A stretch of DNA of 64,000 bases from Ohtaekwangia koreensis (GCF_900167975.1 NZ_FUZU01000002.1:875501-939500), one strand, 5' to 3'. Shown: positions 45,558-56,400, counted from the first letter of the stretch. A program made the numbers and translations. The notes: a model not told the origin generated them from the sequence alone.

Positions 45558-46484
45558 ATGCAACCGGCACAGTATACTCATCTTGTAAAACATATAGCGG
45601 CAGAGCTGGGCTTTAGTTTTTGTGGAATTTCCAAAGCGGAATTTTTGCATGAGGAAGCTCCGCGTCTGGAGGCATGGTTGAAGCGAAGCTATCAAGGGAA
45701 GATGAGCTATCTGGAGAATCACTTCGATAAAAGGCTTGACCCTACATTACTGGTACCGGGCGCTAAATCTGTTGTCAGTCTGATCTATAATTACTTTCCC
45801 AAAGAAGATCTGGCAAAAGAAGGACAACTTAAAATTGCCAAGTACGCCTATGGAGAAGATTATCACTTTGTAGTCAAAGACAAGTTGAAGCTTTTTATGG
45901 AGCGTTTGCAACAACAGGTTGGTGAAGTGAACGGTCGCGCGTTTGTAGATTCTGCTCCGGTGATGGAACGGACATGGGCGAAGAAAAGTGGGCTAGGGTG
46001 GATCGGCAAAAATAGCTTGCTGCTCAACAGGCAGATGGGAAGCTTTTTCTTTCTCGCGGAATTGATCATCGATCTTGAACTGGAATACGATGGACCTGTA
46101 AAAGATTATTGTGGAACCTGTACTGCCTGTATAGATGCTTGTCCTACCGATGCTATAGCAGAACCTTATGTTGTTGATGGGAGCAAGTGTATATCTTACT
46201 TTACCATAGAGCTAAAGGAAGAGATACCCAATGATGTAAAGGGTAAATTTGAGAATTGGATTTTTGGATGTGATATATGCCAAGATGTTTGTCCGTGGAA
46301 TAGTTTTTCAAAACCACATCACGAGCCCAGGTTTATGCCCGATGGCGATCTTGAAAAAATGTCGTTGAAGGATTGGAAAGAAATAACCGATGAAGTCTTT
46401 CAAAAGATCTTTCGTCACTCCCCAGTAAAGCGTACCAAGCTGGAAGGTTTAAAAAGAAATATACAGTTTATCAGGGAAGAATAG
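45558..46484 (+). CDS. queG: Epoxyqueuosine reductase
   Basis: A 308-residue cobalamin- and iron-sulfur-dependent enzyme for the last step of queuosine synthesis in tRNA. Two 4Fe-4S clusters are shown by [16 protein letters not shown] and [13 protein letters not shown]. The cobalamin domain features [29 protein letters not shown], with the conserved Asp and a family-typical GWIGKN. Length is a little short because the C-terminal HEAT extension of some homologues is missing. Confidence 0.96.
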   Translation: MQPAQYTHLVKHIAAELGFSFCGISKAEFLHEEAPRLEAWLKRSYQGKMSYLENHFDKRLDPTLLVPGAKSVVSLIYNYFPKEDLAKEGQLKIAKYAYGEDYHFVVKDKLKLFMERLQQQVGEVNGRAFVDSAPVMERTWAKKSGLGWIGKNSLLLNRQMGSFFFLAELIIDLELEYDGPVKDYCGTCTACIDACPTDAIAEPYVVDGSKCISYFTIELKEEIPNDVKGKFENWIFGCDICQDVCPWNSFSKPHHEPRFMPDGDLEKMSLKDWKEITDEVFQKIFRHSPVKRTKLEGLKRNIQFIREE

Positions 46485-46527
46485 TCTTTGGAGATATATA
46501 TGTATACTTGCTGGTCTTCAAAAAATA

Positions 46528-46551
46528 ACCCCCGATTTTTAGGTCGGGGGT
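46528..46551 (-). terminator. GC-rich hairpin terminator between queG and the 61-residue gene
   Basis: ACCCCCGA (46528-46535) pairs perfectly with TCGGGGGT (46544-46551). On the minus strand it is followed by a T-rich stretch (TTATTTTTT), so it mainly ends the 61-residue gene; it may also stop queG transcripts. Confidence 0.75.
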
Positions 46552-46580
46552 CAAAAGTTTTTGGTTAATGAGTTCTAATT

Positions 46581-46766
46581 CTAGGCAACCACAAAGCAAC
46601 GGTTTAAAATAGCTTCATGTTCTGTCCCAAAGCTGGTATAGCACCAACGTTTGAGTTCATTTACTTCATCTGCTATCAACAGCTTGATAGCTTTTCGCAG
46701 CTCCTTCTCGAACAGAAGGGCATCGAAACTCACTTTTGTAAGAACAGTTTTCGCGTAATGCAGCAT
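46581..46766 (-). CDS. Conserved-looking small protein of 61 residues
   Basis: A 61-residue charged, helical protein (FEKELRKAIKLLIADEVNELKRWCYTSFG) with two cysteines and a terminal ILNRCF. Similar short proteins are, as I recall, common in Cytophagales, but none has a known function. It has its own terminator and is divergent from batD across a region holding two similar palindromes. Confidence 0.65.
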   Translation of the reverse strand: MLHYAKTVLTKVSFDALLFEKELRKAIKLLIADEVNELKRWCYTSFGTEHEAILNRCFVVA

Positions 46767-46797
46767 GGCAAAATTTGATAGTTAAAAAAATAGGTTT

Positions 46798-46865
46798 CCC
46801 TAACATATGTTAAGGTAAAAAATTATCTGAATATCCAAAAGAACAGGCCTTAACTTTTATTAAGG
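46798..46865. repeat. Pair of related 18-base palindromes, centres 50 bases apart
   Basis: CCCTAACATATGTTAAGG (46798-46815) and CCTTAACTTTTATTAAGG (46848-46865) agree at 14 of 18 positions and both have CCTTAA/TTAAGG-like halves. Their centres are exactly 50 bases apart, about five helical turns. They lie between the divergent 61-residue gene and batD and look like operator sites for one dimeric regulator. Confidence 0.5.
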
Positions 46866-46961
46866 TGCCTAAAAGAAGGGTAGTTTTAAGGGCAGGTAAG
46901 CAGAAAAAATAAGCTTTTTACCGATTAACGTCCTCTTCTTAGATGCCATTTGATGTTTCAG

Positions 46962-46969
46962 TATTTTTG
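46962..46969 (+). promoter_or_regulatory. TAnnTTTG -7 box upstream of batD
   Basis: TATTTTTG matches the -7 consensus and ends 28 bases before the batD start. No -33 TTG at normal spacing was found. Confidence 0.4.
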
Positions 46970-46997
46970 TAACGTTTAATTAGGATAAGGTTTTCAT

Positions 46998-48443
46998 ATG
47001 CGTATAAATATTTCGATAAAGGCGAGTTTAGGACTTTTAACAGGGTTTCTTTTATCAGCAACTGTATATGCACAATCGGTGCAGATTACACTGGGGCCTG
47101 ACGAAGTGGGGGAGAACCAGGCTTGGACGATCACCATTACGGCACAGAATGATCGGCTAAAAAGCTATGATAATTTCCCGGAGATCAGTGGATTTAGAAA
47201 ACGAGGTACATCTACGCAGTCGAGCACAAACATTATCAATGGACAAATCTCTTCATCACAAAGTGTGATCACAACGTACTTGCCAGTCAAGCAAGGAATT
47301 ATTACAGTGCCCTCTTTTACAATGAAGGTAAATGACAAACCGATTAATGTACCTGGAAAAAAAGTAAAGGTTGGCCCTCCAGTGCAACAACAACGTGATC
47401 CTCTTCGCGACTTCTTTGATCGTCCGGATGATTTTTTTGGTAAAGGCGAACCGGAGTTTGTGGATATAAAAGAAGATGCCTTTCTCGCACTCACGACCAG
47501 TAAAGATGAAGTATATGTAGGAGAAGGATTCAATACTACGATCTCATTCTTTGTGGCAACAGAAAATCGCGCCCCTTTACAATTTTATGAACTCGGAAAG
47601 CAGATCACAGATATCCTTAAAAAAGTAAAACCTGTAAACTGCTGGGAAGAAAATTTCAACATTGAAAATATCGAGGGGGAGAGTATAACGATTAACGGGA
47701 AGGATTACACACAGTATAAAATTTATCAGGCAACACTATATCCTCTCAACACAGAGCCCGTTGTGTTCCCTGCTTTTGATATGCAGATGATCAAGTATAA
47801 GGTTGCAAAGAATCCTTCCTTCTTTGGTCAGAACAGAAAAGAAGACTTTAAAACATTCAGGAGTAAACCGAAACGTGTGAATGTAAAACCACTTCCCCCA
47901 CACCCGTTAAAAGATGTTGTAGCAGTAGGTGATTATCATCTTGAGGAACGCATGCGTAACGTAGATATTGAGACTGGCAACAGTGCTCCGTATGAATTCA
48001 ATATATATGGTGAAGGGAATATCTCTGCAATTGAGAAACCGTTGCTTAAGCGCGATGGGAATTTTGAGTTCTATGAACCCAACGTTCAGCAAAACATTAC
48101 GCATCAAAAAAATCGCGTGACGGGTACGAAATCATTCAACTACTTTATGATTCCCAAAGAGCCGGGCCAGTATAAACTTGGAGATTACTTTCAATGGGTA
48201 TACTTCAATCCCGCCAAGGCAAAATACGATACGTTGAAATCGAAGCTTACAGTATATGTTACAGGGGAGAGCAAGAAAAATGAAGCAATACAATCCAACG
48301 ACCTTGGTAGCTTTTATGATAAGATCGACAATGCCGACAATACACTTCAGCCGGTAACAAATAACCAGTGGCAGAAATGGATCTTCAATGGATTCATTGT
48401 TGTAATGGTAGGCGCTGCTGTATTCCTGGTATTTAAGAAATGA
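46998..48443 (+). CDS. BatD-family protein
   Basis: A 481-residue exported protein. A signal peptide (to VYAQ near residue 26) is followed by beta-rich repeats, including the BatD start VQITLGPDEVGENQAWTITITA and IINGQISSSQSVITTYLPVKQG. A C-terminal membrane helix lies at about 460-478 (WIFNGFIVVMVGAAVFLVF). BatD usually lies with VWA proteins BatA/BatB and BatC/E in aerotolerance or gliding-related loci. Here it is single, with no bat neighbour, so its partners must be elsewhere. Confidence 0.85.
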   Translation: MRINISIKASLGLLTGFLLSATVYAQSVQITLGPDEVGENQAWTITITAQNDRLKSYDNFPEISGFRKRGTSTQSSTNIINGQISSSQSVITTYLPVKQGIITVPSFTMKVNDKPINVPGKKVKVGPPVQQQRDPLRDFFDRPDDFFGKGEPEFVDIKEDAFLALTTSKDEVYVGEGFNTTISFFVATENRAPLQFYELGKQITDILKKVKPVNCWEENFNIENIEGESITINGKDYTQYKIYQATLYPLNTEPVVFPAFDMQMIKYKVAKNPSFFGQNRKEDFKTFRSKPKRVNVKPLPPHPLKDVVAVGDYHLEERMRNVDIETGNSAPYEFNIYGEGNISAIEKPLLKRDGNFEFYEPNVQQNITHQKNRVTGTKSFNYFMIPKEPGQYKLGDYFQWVYFNPAKAKYDTLKSKLTVYVTGESKKNEAIQSNDLGSFYDKIDNADNTLQPVTNNQWQKWIFNGFIVVMVGAAVFLVFKK

Positions 48444-48507
48444 CATTGTCATAAAAAGAAGACGACCCTTACTTTAATTCACATCCATCTCCTATCTTCG
48501 ACCCCGC

Positions 48508-49581
48508 ATGAGCAATTCGTACGGAACCCTATTTAAGATTTCAACCTTCGGAGAATCACATGGCCCGGCTATCGGTGTCATTATCGATGGATGTCCTGCA
48601 GGTTTGTTGATTGATGAAACGTATATTCAATCAGAGCTTGATCGCAGAAAGCCAGGTCAATCCAAAATAACAACGCAACGTAAAGAAGATGATACGTTCA
48701 AAATACTCAGTGGTGTTTTCGAAGGTAAATCCACAGGAACTCCGATTGCAATCGTAATTGAAAATCAAGATCAGCGCAGTAAAGATTATAGCCATATAGC
48801 AGAAACATTTCGTCCATCGCATGCAGACTATACTTACGAAACCAAGTATGGTATACGTGATTATCGCGGTGGAGGAAGAAGCTCTGCACGGGAAACTGCG
48901 GCACGTGTTGCAGCCGGTGCTATAGCGAAGTTGCTGCTGAAGGAATATAGTATAGATATCCATGCGTATGTATCGGAAGTTGGTGAAATTAAAACGCCGC
49001 ACTATACAACGCTTGACCTAAGCAAAACAGAAGATAATATAGTGCGTTGTCCGGATAGCGCTATAGCCGAGAAGATGATTGAGTTGATTGATGCTGTGCG
49101 GCTGGATCGCGATACCATCGGAGGAACCGTCACCTGTGTTGTAAAGAATACACCTGTAGGACTTGGTGAACCTGTATTTGATAAACTCCATGCAGAGCTC
49201 GGAAAGGCCATGCTAAGTATAAATGCAGTGAAGGGGTTTGAATACGGAAGTGGCTTTGAAGGTACAAAGCTGCGTGGCTCACAACACAACGATGAGTTTT
49301 ACAACGAGGGCGGGAAGATTAAAACAAAAACAAATTTTTCCGGAGGTATTCAGGGTGGCATTTCCAATGGCGAGGATATTTACTTTAATGTTGCCTTCAA
49401 GCCCGTGGCCACTATTATGCAGGATCAGCCCAGTGTAGATAAACATGGTAACGAAACAACAGTAAGTGGTAAGGGAAGACATGATCCTTGTGTCGTTCCC
49501 CGTGCAGTTCCTATAGTGGAGGCTATGGCTGCGCTTGTGCTTGCAGATTTCCTGTTGCGTGCAAAAACCTCAAAGCTTTAA
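48508..49581 (+). CDS. aroC: Chorismate synthase
   Basis: A 357-residue enzyme that makes chorismate from EPSP using reduced FMN. The signatures are [52 protein letters not shown] and [13 protein letters not shown]. Length is standard. It begins 64 bases after batD. A TATCTTCG sequence (one mismatch to the -7 consensus) lies seven bases before the ATG. Confidence 0.97.
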   Translation: MSNSYGTLFKISTFGESHGPAIGVIIDGCPAGLLIDETYIQSELDRRKPGQSKITTQRKEDDTFKILSGVFEGKSTGTPIAIVIENQDQRSKDYSHIAETFRPSHADYTYETKYGIRDYRGGGRSSARETAARVAAGAIAKLLLKEYSIDIHAYVSEVGEIKTPHYTTLDLSKTEDNIVRCPDSAIAEKMIELIDAVRLDRDTIGGTVTCVVKNTPVGLGEPVFDKLHAELGKAMLSINAVKGFEYGSGFEGTKLRGSQHNDEFYNEGGKIKTKTNFSGGIQGGISNGEDIYFNVAFKPVATIMQDQPSVDKHGNETTVSGKGRHDPCVVPRAVPIVEAMAALVLADFLLRAKTSKL

Positions 49582-49736
49582 GATCTCAACGGCGGCATAA
49601 CGTTTTTTATCAAACCGCTGTCCATCGGGATAAGAACAATTCGGACCGAAATCTTTTTCAAGTATATTGCGTCAACGTATGACCGTTAGCCTGTCATAGG
49701 CTTAAACCTACTTACTAATTTCGTTAAGAACGTATT

Positions 49737-51134
49737 ATGGCTGAAATCAAACCTGAAAAGAAAAGCAAGCTCACACTATATATAATCATTGCTCTCTTCA
49801 TTGGAATTGCCCTGGGCTTTATACTGAATAAAAGTTATGTGAACCAGGAAAATGAAGCCATTCAGGCTGCGGATGTAAAGATTGAAAGCTTCAATACGCA
49901 ATTACAAAAAGCTACCGATAGCAGTGTATATAAAACACTCGCACAAGAAAAGAAACTGATAGCCAAACAACGAAGTGAAGTTCTGTCGGCACGAGATAAA
50001 AAGATGGAGCCCTTCTCACTTTTTGCAGATATTTTTCTGCGGCTGATTAAGATGATCGTTGCGCCGTTGGTACTCTGTACACTCATTGTTGGCGTTGCAA
50101 AATTAGGTGACATAAATTCAGTTGGTCGTATTGGAGGGAAGACGATGCTATGGTTTATCAGCGCATCACTCTTAAGCCTTCTGTTAGGGTTGATACTCGT
50201 AAATATATTTAAGCCAGGCATCGCGATGCATCTGCCCCTGCCTGACAGTAATGAGAGTGTAGTAGCACGCGTAGGATTTTCTGTAAAGGACTTTTTATAT
50301 CACATGTTCCCTACCTCCATCATTGATGCCATGGCAAAAAATGAAATCCTTCAGATTGTAATTTTTGCATTGTTCTTTGGTGTTGCAACGGCAGCCATAG
50401 GCGAACAAGGTAAAATTGTGATTAAAGCGTTTGATGCCGCAGCACATGTTATACTGAAAGTTACCGGCTATGTTATGAACTTTGCACCACTCGCAGTTTT
50501 CGGAGCAATGACTGCTGTAGTTGCCAAGCAAGGATTAAGTATACTCAAGACGTACTCTCTTTTCATTGGTGAGTTTTATATAGGCCTATCGTTGTTATGG
50601 TTGTTATTAGGTGTTGCCGGTTTCCTGATCATAGGCAAACGTATCATAAATCTGATCAGACGCGTTAAGGAACCTGTGTTGTTGGCGTTCAGTACATCGA
50701 GCAGCGAAGCCGCGTTCCCAAAGACGATGGAGGAGTTGCAGAAGTTTGGTTGTAAAGATAAGATCGTAAGTTTTGTGCTCCCGCTGGGCTACTCTTTCAA
50801 CCTGGACGGAAGCATGATGTATATGACATTCGCCTCGCTTTTTATAGCGCAGTCTTACAATATAGATTTACCTATAGGCACTCAGTTGAGTATGCTGTTG
50901 GTGTTGATGGTGACCAGCAAAGGTATTGCTGGCGTACCTCGCGCATCACTGGTTGTAATTGCAGGCACACTGGCTACATTCAATATTCCCGAAGCAGGTC
51001 TTGCATTATTGATAGGTATTGATCCGCTGCTTGATATGGGGCGTAGCGCCACAAATGTGATTGGAAACAGCATTGCTACTGCCGTTGTAAGCAAGTGGGA
51101 GAACGCGCTGGAAGCAGAGTCTCCCATTCCATAG
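49737..51134 (+). CDS. Dicarboxylate/amino-acid:cation symporter (DAACS family)
   Basis: A 465-residue membrane transporter. Helix 1 (13-29) is followed by a hydrophilic, probably coiled-coil insert (about 30-90) that most GltP/DctA proteins lack. Then come the usual helices (FLRLIKMIVAPLVLCTLIVGVAKL, GGKTMLWF). The transport site is seen at the serine-rich FSTSSSEAAFPKTMEEL and GYSFNLDGSMMYMTFA, with later NVIGNSIATAVVSKW. It would take up glutamate, aspartate or C4-dicarboxylates with H+ or Na+. Substrate is not determined. Confidence 0.93.
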   Translation: MAEIKPEKKSKLTLYIIIALFIGIALGFILNKSYVNQENEAIQAADVKIESFNTQLQKATDSSVYKTLAQEKKLIAKQRSEVLSARDKKMEPFSLFADIFLRLIKMIVAPLVLCTLIVGVAKLGDINSVGRIGGKTMLWFISASLLSLLLGLILVNIFKPGIAMHLPLPDSNESVVARVGFSVKDFLYHMFPTSIIDAMAKNEILQIVIFALFFGVATAAIGEQGKIVIKAFDAAAHVILKVTGYVMNFAPLAVFGAMTAVVAKQGLSILKTYSLFIGEFYIGLSLLWLLLGVAGFLIIGKRIINLIRRVKEPVLLAFSTSSSEAAFPKTMEELQKFGCKDKIVSFVLPLGYSFNLDGSMMYMTFASLFIAQSYNIDLPIGTQLSMLLVLMVTSKGIAGVPRASLVVIAGTLATFNIPEAGLALLIGIDPLLDMGRSATNVIGNSIATAVVSKWENALEAESPIP

Positions 51135-51142
51135 GCAAACTC

Positions 51143-51163
51143 TTATCAATAGTATTGATAAGT
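51143..51163. repeat. Perfect 21-base palindrome upstream of the nfu gene
   Basis: CTTATCAATA (51143-51152) and TATTGATAAG (51154-51163) are perfect complements around one base. It begins nine bases past the symporter stop but has no T-tract. It lies about 25 bases upstream of the nfu -7 box at 51189, so it may be an operator. Confidence 0.45.
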
Positions 51164-51188
51164 CAGTACGTCATGAACTAAAAACCTG

Positions 51189-51196
51189 TAATTTTG
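51189..51196 (+). promoter_or_regulatory. TAnnTTTG -7 box upstream of nfu
   Basis: TAATTTTG matches the -7 consensus and ends 22 bases before the nfu start. The 21-base palindrome just upstream overlaps the expected -33 region and beyond. Confidence 0.4.
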
Positions 51197-51218
51197 TTGG
51201 CATAATAAACCAAAAATC

Positions 51219-51797
51219 ATGTTACAGGCCGTTCCGAAAAATGTCCATATCTACCTGGAATCAAATCCAAATCCAAATTCTTTGAAGTTTGTGGTGAACG
51301 AGATGCTCGTGCCTGAGGCGATGAGCTTTGATTTCCCGGATGTAGAAAGCGCTGGTATTTCTCCGCTTGCGAAAGAACTGTTTTCATATCCGTTTGTAGA
51401 TCGCGTTTTCTTCGCCAGTAATTTTGTTACCGTTACAAAGAAAGAAGATGTTGAGTGGCTTGAGATTCAGGGCACGTTAAAAGAGCATATTAAAAAATAC
51501 CTCGAAGGCGGTAACTTCATCATTGAAGTAAAAGAAAATGATGGTGCTGCTCAAGAAGAAGAAACGGATACCATCAAAAAAATAAAAACCATTCTTGATG
51601 AATATATCCGCCCTGCGGTAGAACAAGATGGTGGTGCTATCACATATCATTCATTCAACGATGGCATTGTTAAAGTAAGATTACAAGGCTCCTGCAGCGG
51701 ATGTCCTTCATCGATGGTAACATTAAAAGCAGGAATTGAAAACCTGTTTACGAGAATGATGCCTGGAGAAGTGAAATCTGTAGAGGCGTTGGGGTAG
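51219..51797 (+). CDS. Nfu-type iron-sulfur cluster scaffold/carrier protein
   Basis: A 192-residue protein. The N-terminal Nfu_N domain (about residues 8-100, LESNPNPNSLKFVVNEMLVP and FASNFVTVTKKEDVEW) is joined to a C-terminal NifU-like domain with the cluster ligand CxxC in LQGSCSGCPSSMVTLKAGIE. Such proteins carry 4Fe-4S clusters to client enzymes. Two-domain length is typical. It is followed by a strong bidirectional terminator. Confidence 0.95.
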   Translation: MLQAVPKNVHIYLESNPNPNSLKFVVNEMLVPEAMSFDFPDVESAGISPLAKELFSYPFVDRVFFASNFVTVTKKEDVEWLEIQGTLKEHIKKYLEGGNFIIEVKENDGAAQEEETDTIKKIKTILDEYIRPAVEQDGGAITYHSFNDGIVKVRLQGSCSGCPSSMVTLKAGIENLFTRMMPGEVKSVEALG

Positions 51798-51821
51798 TAT
51801 TACCCGAAGACGTTATAAATG

Positions 51822-51854
51822 AAATCCCGTCTGATAAATTATCAGACGGGATTT
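51822..51854. terminator. Bidirectional terminator between nfu and susD
   Basis: AAATCCCGTCTGAT (51822-51835) pairs perfectly with ATCAGACGGGATTT (51841-51854), with Ts following. It separates the converging nfu and SusD-like genes. Confidence 0.9.
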
Positions 51855-51876
51855 TTCATTCAATACTATTGTCCTA

Positions 51877-53400
51877 TTAGTTCTTTTCTAAATCTTGATT
51901 CACAAATAACTCTGAAGATGGCATTGGCCATACATAGTTAGGATCACTTGGATTCACAGCAGAGATTGTGGATTTACCCGGAATAGGTGCGTTTAACCGC
52001 ATGCAATCAATTGATCGCAATCCTTCACCTAAAAATTCAGCTCTTCTCTCTTTCAAAATCGCATTGATGAATTCAACGTAATCAGCAAAATCAGCGGCAT
52101 CATAAGCTACACCTTTTGATCTTGTTCTTACTGCGTTCAGAAGTTCGAGTGCACGAGCATCAACAGACTCTGTTGATCTTACTCTTGCTTCAGCAAGGTT
52201 TAATAACACTTCAGCATAACGCATGATCGGCGAGCTATCTGTATAAGGTGATGCAGATGAGAACTTCGTCAGATAATATGTACTATCTGTAATAACCTGA
52301 GAAGAATTTCTGATATATACCTTAGTCGTTTGTTTTCTGCGATCATCAGCAAGGCTTAACGTAGCAGTGTCTCCTAAAATACCTTTGCGATTTAGATAGT
52401 ACTCGCCATTTCCAGTGTTAGTAGAAGGCGTACCTGCAGACGCAGGTAGATAATAATATCCTAATTGATTTTGTGTTCCGGGAGGATCAAGCGTTGAAAA
52501 AGGAAGGGAAAATATACTTTCAGCACTTTGATATGGTGTAGCAAACACAGCGGCAAAAGTAGAAGACAACTGATGCGCTACACCGGTAGGTGCTTTAAAA
52601 GGCGCTGAAGCAGAGACAATTTTATCAGCTTCTGTAATTACATTGTCCCATTGATGCATAGTAAGATATACTCTTGTCTTGAAAGCAATGGCTGTATTCT
52701 TATGAGCACGATTAGGAGCGATAGCTCCAGTTCTGGTGGCTGGAAGTTTTTGCTCAGCAAAATCAAGATCTGCTAATATTTGAGTATATACTTCTGCAAC
52801 GGTACTTCGTTTTAGGTTATTATTCTCAAAGTTAGCCTCAGCTTGTAAGCGTAAAGGCACACCAAGATCGCTGCCGTTAGAATTTACATACGGGCGTGCA
52901 TACAATTGAAGCAAGCTATAGTATGAAACAGCTCTGAGAAACCTTGCTTCCGCACGATATTCATCAGCGGTTGTAGCAAATGTCGCAGGAAATATAGGAG
53001 GAACAAGTGTAGCAGCATTGTCATCTAATCCTTTCAGAAAAACGTTTATCTGATTAATGGCCTGATAAGCGGCAATCCATAAGTTATTAACCTCATTGGT
53101 CGATTCAACTAATGTGTGATTATATGTTTGAAGGCCTGTAACACCATTTGTTAGTCGGTTTATAAATTCTTCAGCACGAATATCGTTGTAAACGAGGTAG
53201 CGTGATCCCAGGAAGTTACCGTCTTTTACAAAATCATATAACCCGTTTACCTGTTGATCGATTCGAACAGGAGTATCAAAAACATCTTCTGATGGATAGC
53301 TGGTTTCAGGAGCCAGATCGAGCAAGTCAGTCTGGCAAGAAAAAAGTCCGCTGAAGGATATAGCTAAAAAGGTAAGTATAGATAATTTGTTCTTTTTCAT
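51877..53400 (-). CDS. SusD/RagB-family nutrient-binding outer-membrane lipoprotein
   Basis: A 507-residue lipoprotein. The signal peptide ends in a lipobox (SGLFSC), giving Cys22. The SusD-type TPR-like helical fold is shown by FDTPVRIDQQVNGLYDFVKDGN, EARFLRAVSYYSLLQLYARPYV and RYAEVLLNLAEARVRS, with the C-terminal RRAEFLGEGLRSIDCMRL typical of RagB/SusD. It caps the SusC barrel encoded just upstream on the same strand, 17 bases away. Ligand is unknown; no glycoside hydrolase or protease gene is adjacent. Confidence 0.95.
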   Translation of the reverse strand: MKKNKLSILTFLAISFSGLFSCQTDLLDLAPETSYPSEDVFDTPVRIDQQVNGLYDFVKDGNFLGSRYLVYNDIRAEEFINRLTNGVTGLQTYNHTLVESTNEVNNLWIAAYQAINQINVFLKGLDDNAATLVPPIFPATFATTADEYRAEARFLRAVSYYSLLQLYARPYVNSNGSDLGVPLRLQAEANFENNNLKRSTVAEVYTQILADLDFAEQKLPATRTGAIAPNRAHKNTAIAFKTRVYLTMHQWDNVITEADKIVSASAPFKAPTGVAHQLSSTFAAVFATPYQSAESIFSLPFSTLDPPGTQNQLGYYYLPASAGTPSTNTGNGEYYLNRKGILGDTATLSLADDRRKQTTKVYIRNSSQVITDSTYYLTKFSSASPYTDSSPIMRYAEVLLNLAEARVRSTESVDARALELLNAVRTRSKGVAYDAADFADYVEFINAILKERRAEFLGEGLRSIDCMRLNAPIPGKSTISAVNPSDPNYVWPMPSSELFVNQDLEKN

Positions 53401-53417
53401 AGTCGTAAAAATTATGG

Positions 53418-56400
53418 TTAGAAACCAATATTTAATCCCACGGTAAATGTTCTAGCCTGACCCACTGAGTTTCTATCTATACCAGGAGTAAGGTTAGCTT
53501 GACCGTTGGTAGAGATTTCCGGATCAATACCATCGTAACCTGTCAGCAGGAATGCATTTTGTACTTGTGCGTATACTCTTGCGTTGGCAATTTTTAATCT
53601 ATCAAGAATGATCTTATTGAAAGAGTACCCAAGCGCGATATTACGAACTCGTAAAAAGTCACCCTTCTCTACATTTTCAGAAATAGGGAAAGAAGATCCA
53701 TTTGATACGTTATCGGTATATACCAAGCGCGGAATTGTTCCACTTGTATTTTCAGGAGTCCAACGATTAAGAACATCAGTATGATTATTCCAGAAACGCA
53801 TATCTCTTAAACCAGCCTTCGTTCCGTTATATATATAGTTGCCTCCGGAGAACTGAATGAAAATACCTAAATCAAAACTCTTGTATTTGAATGTATTGTC
53901 AAATCCACCGTACCAAGTAGGAATAGTAGGACCATATACTACACCATCGGTTCCTTGACTAGGCGCAGTAGTTATTGATCCGTCCGATACTTTAGTCCAA
54001 CGTGAAGACGATGGAGCAGCATGATTGTATTGAACTTGCGTGCCGTCTTTCTTAACAAAGATACGTTGACCATTTACAGGGTTAACACCTGCTGTAGGGA
54101 CAGCAAGTATACTTCCTATGGATTCTCCTACCTGCGTAACGTTTGCTGTTTCAAGACTTGATGTTGCCGATATAATTCTGGATTCATCTGAATCGAGTGC
54201 TGTAACTTCGTTTCTCTGAGTGGTGAGGTTGGCATTAATAACCCAGCTGAAAGTACCGTTGTTATAAGCAGTTGTTTTTAAACTGAGCTCAATTCCTTTA
54301 TTTCTCATAGACCCGATGTTAGCCAGAAGTGTGTTTCTGTCTGCTGCGGTTGGGTTCGGAATTCCTTTCGATGGTGATTGAGGAACTTTTAAAATCAAGC
54401 CATCAACGGCATTGTTATACCATACAAATTCTCCTTGAATTCTATCCTGAAATAATCCGAAATTAACTCCTATATCTGTTTTCTTACTGGTTTCCCATGA
54501 TAGGTTAAGTGCACCCACTTGCGAGTAAGAAATGGTATATGCAGATCCATAAAGAGCAGAATTATATAGATTGAGAGAAGCGTAGTCATCTATACCTTGA
54601 TTGTTACCTACAGAGCCGTAGCTACCTTTGATCTTAAAGAAATTAAAGACAGATGAGAATGTTGATGCATTTTTCCAGAAGGATTCTTCAGATAGATTAT
54701 AGCTTACAGACCCTCCGTAAAAGTTACCGTACTTGTTCCCTTTCGCAAAAGCTGAATAACCGTCTCTCCGGAAATTGAATGTTGCAAAATATTTCTTTTT
54801 GAAATCATAATTCAATCTTCCAAAATATGAAAGAAGATAGTTTTCACTCTGTAAGTTATTAGTAGGTATAATGTTTGCAAAATTTCCCTGGAATGTATCA
54901 AAGAAGTTATCAGAGGATGTAGTACGGTTGCTACCCCATCGATCTATTTTAGTATACTGTTGTTCTCCACCAACTAATAAAGAAAAGAAATGGCTGTCTG
55001 ATAAATCGAAGTCATACTGTGCAGTGTTCTGCCAGTTCCAGCGTTTGTTTGTACGGTTTGTATTTGTAGCAGAACCTTTTGGTGTAAAGCCATCTCCGTT
55101 GAGCGGAGATTGGTAGCCCTTATCTTCAATTGTAAGGCGATCTATACCATATGTAGTACGCAAATTAAGTCCTTTAATCACTTCCCAGTTAGCATATACA
55201 CTTCCTTGAATTTGACCTCCATCGGAAATGAAGTAATCGTTATCAAGTATAATCATTGGGTTATAAAAACCTGACTGTTCTGTGTTACTCATTTTACCAA
55301 TGTTACCCCCATCTATACTATAGGTTCCATCAGCTAAATAGGGACCAACATTGGGTGCAGTTACTAACGGCAAACGTCCAAGACCACCAGTATTAAACGC
55401 CTGACCTGGCAACGAGCCTGTATTCGGAGCTTCATTTATACTGTTAGAATAATTCATGTTTACTCCAATACGAAAATTCTCATATACTTTATGGTCAACA
55501 TTTAATCTCGCAACTGTTCTCTCAAATGAATTGTTTTTGATCATACCTTCCTGCGAAGTATAGCCTACAGACATATAGTATGACGTGAGATCTGTACCGC
55601 CAGAGAAATTTACGTTATGTGAATGCGAAACGCCTGTCCTATAAATAACATCATACCAATCAGTATCAATCAATTTACCATTCGCGTCATTAGTAGGAAA
55701 AAATGCAGCAGCCTGATTATTGTTTGCTCTTGCTTCATTTTTTATAGTCATGTACTGCTCAGCATTCAGCAAGTCAAACAGCTGAACGGGTTTTGACCAA
55801 CCCACCCAGCCTTCGTAGTTTATTTTTGATTTTCCTTTAGTACCTCTCTTCGTGGTGATCAGAATTACACCGGCACTTGCTCTTGAACCGTAGATCGCAC
55901 TGGCAGAAGCATCTTTAAGAATTTCGATACTTTCAATGTCACTGGGATTTAAGTTACCCAGAGGGTTGTTTGCAGCTGAGTTCGTGGAGTTGTCACCCGT
56001 AAAAGTTGGAATTCCATCAATGACTATTAACGGATATGAGCTAAGGTTAATTGAATTGACACCTCTGATGCGAATTACAGGAGCGTTATTCAAAACGCCA
56101 TTTGGTGTTGTAATGTTTACACCAGCTGCTCTTCCTTGTAAGGCTTGATCGAAGCTTTGAACAGGCGCTGTTGAAATTTCAGCCCCATTAATCGAAGCAA
56201 TTGACCCTGAGATTTCTTTTCTGGATTGAGTTCCATAACCAACTACAACAACTTCGCTTAATTGTGTAACATCAGATGAAAGCGGGACATCAATTACACT
56301 GCGATCGCCAATCTCTACTTCTTTTGTTTCTATCCCGATGAAGGTAAAAACTAAAGTGCCACCAGAAGCGGGTACTTCGATGGAGTATTTTCCATCTGCA

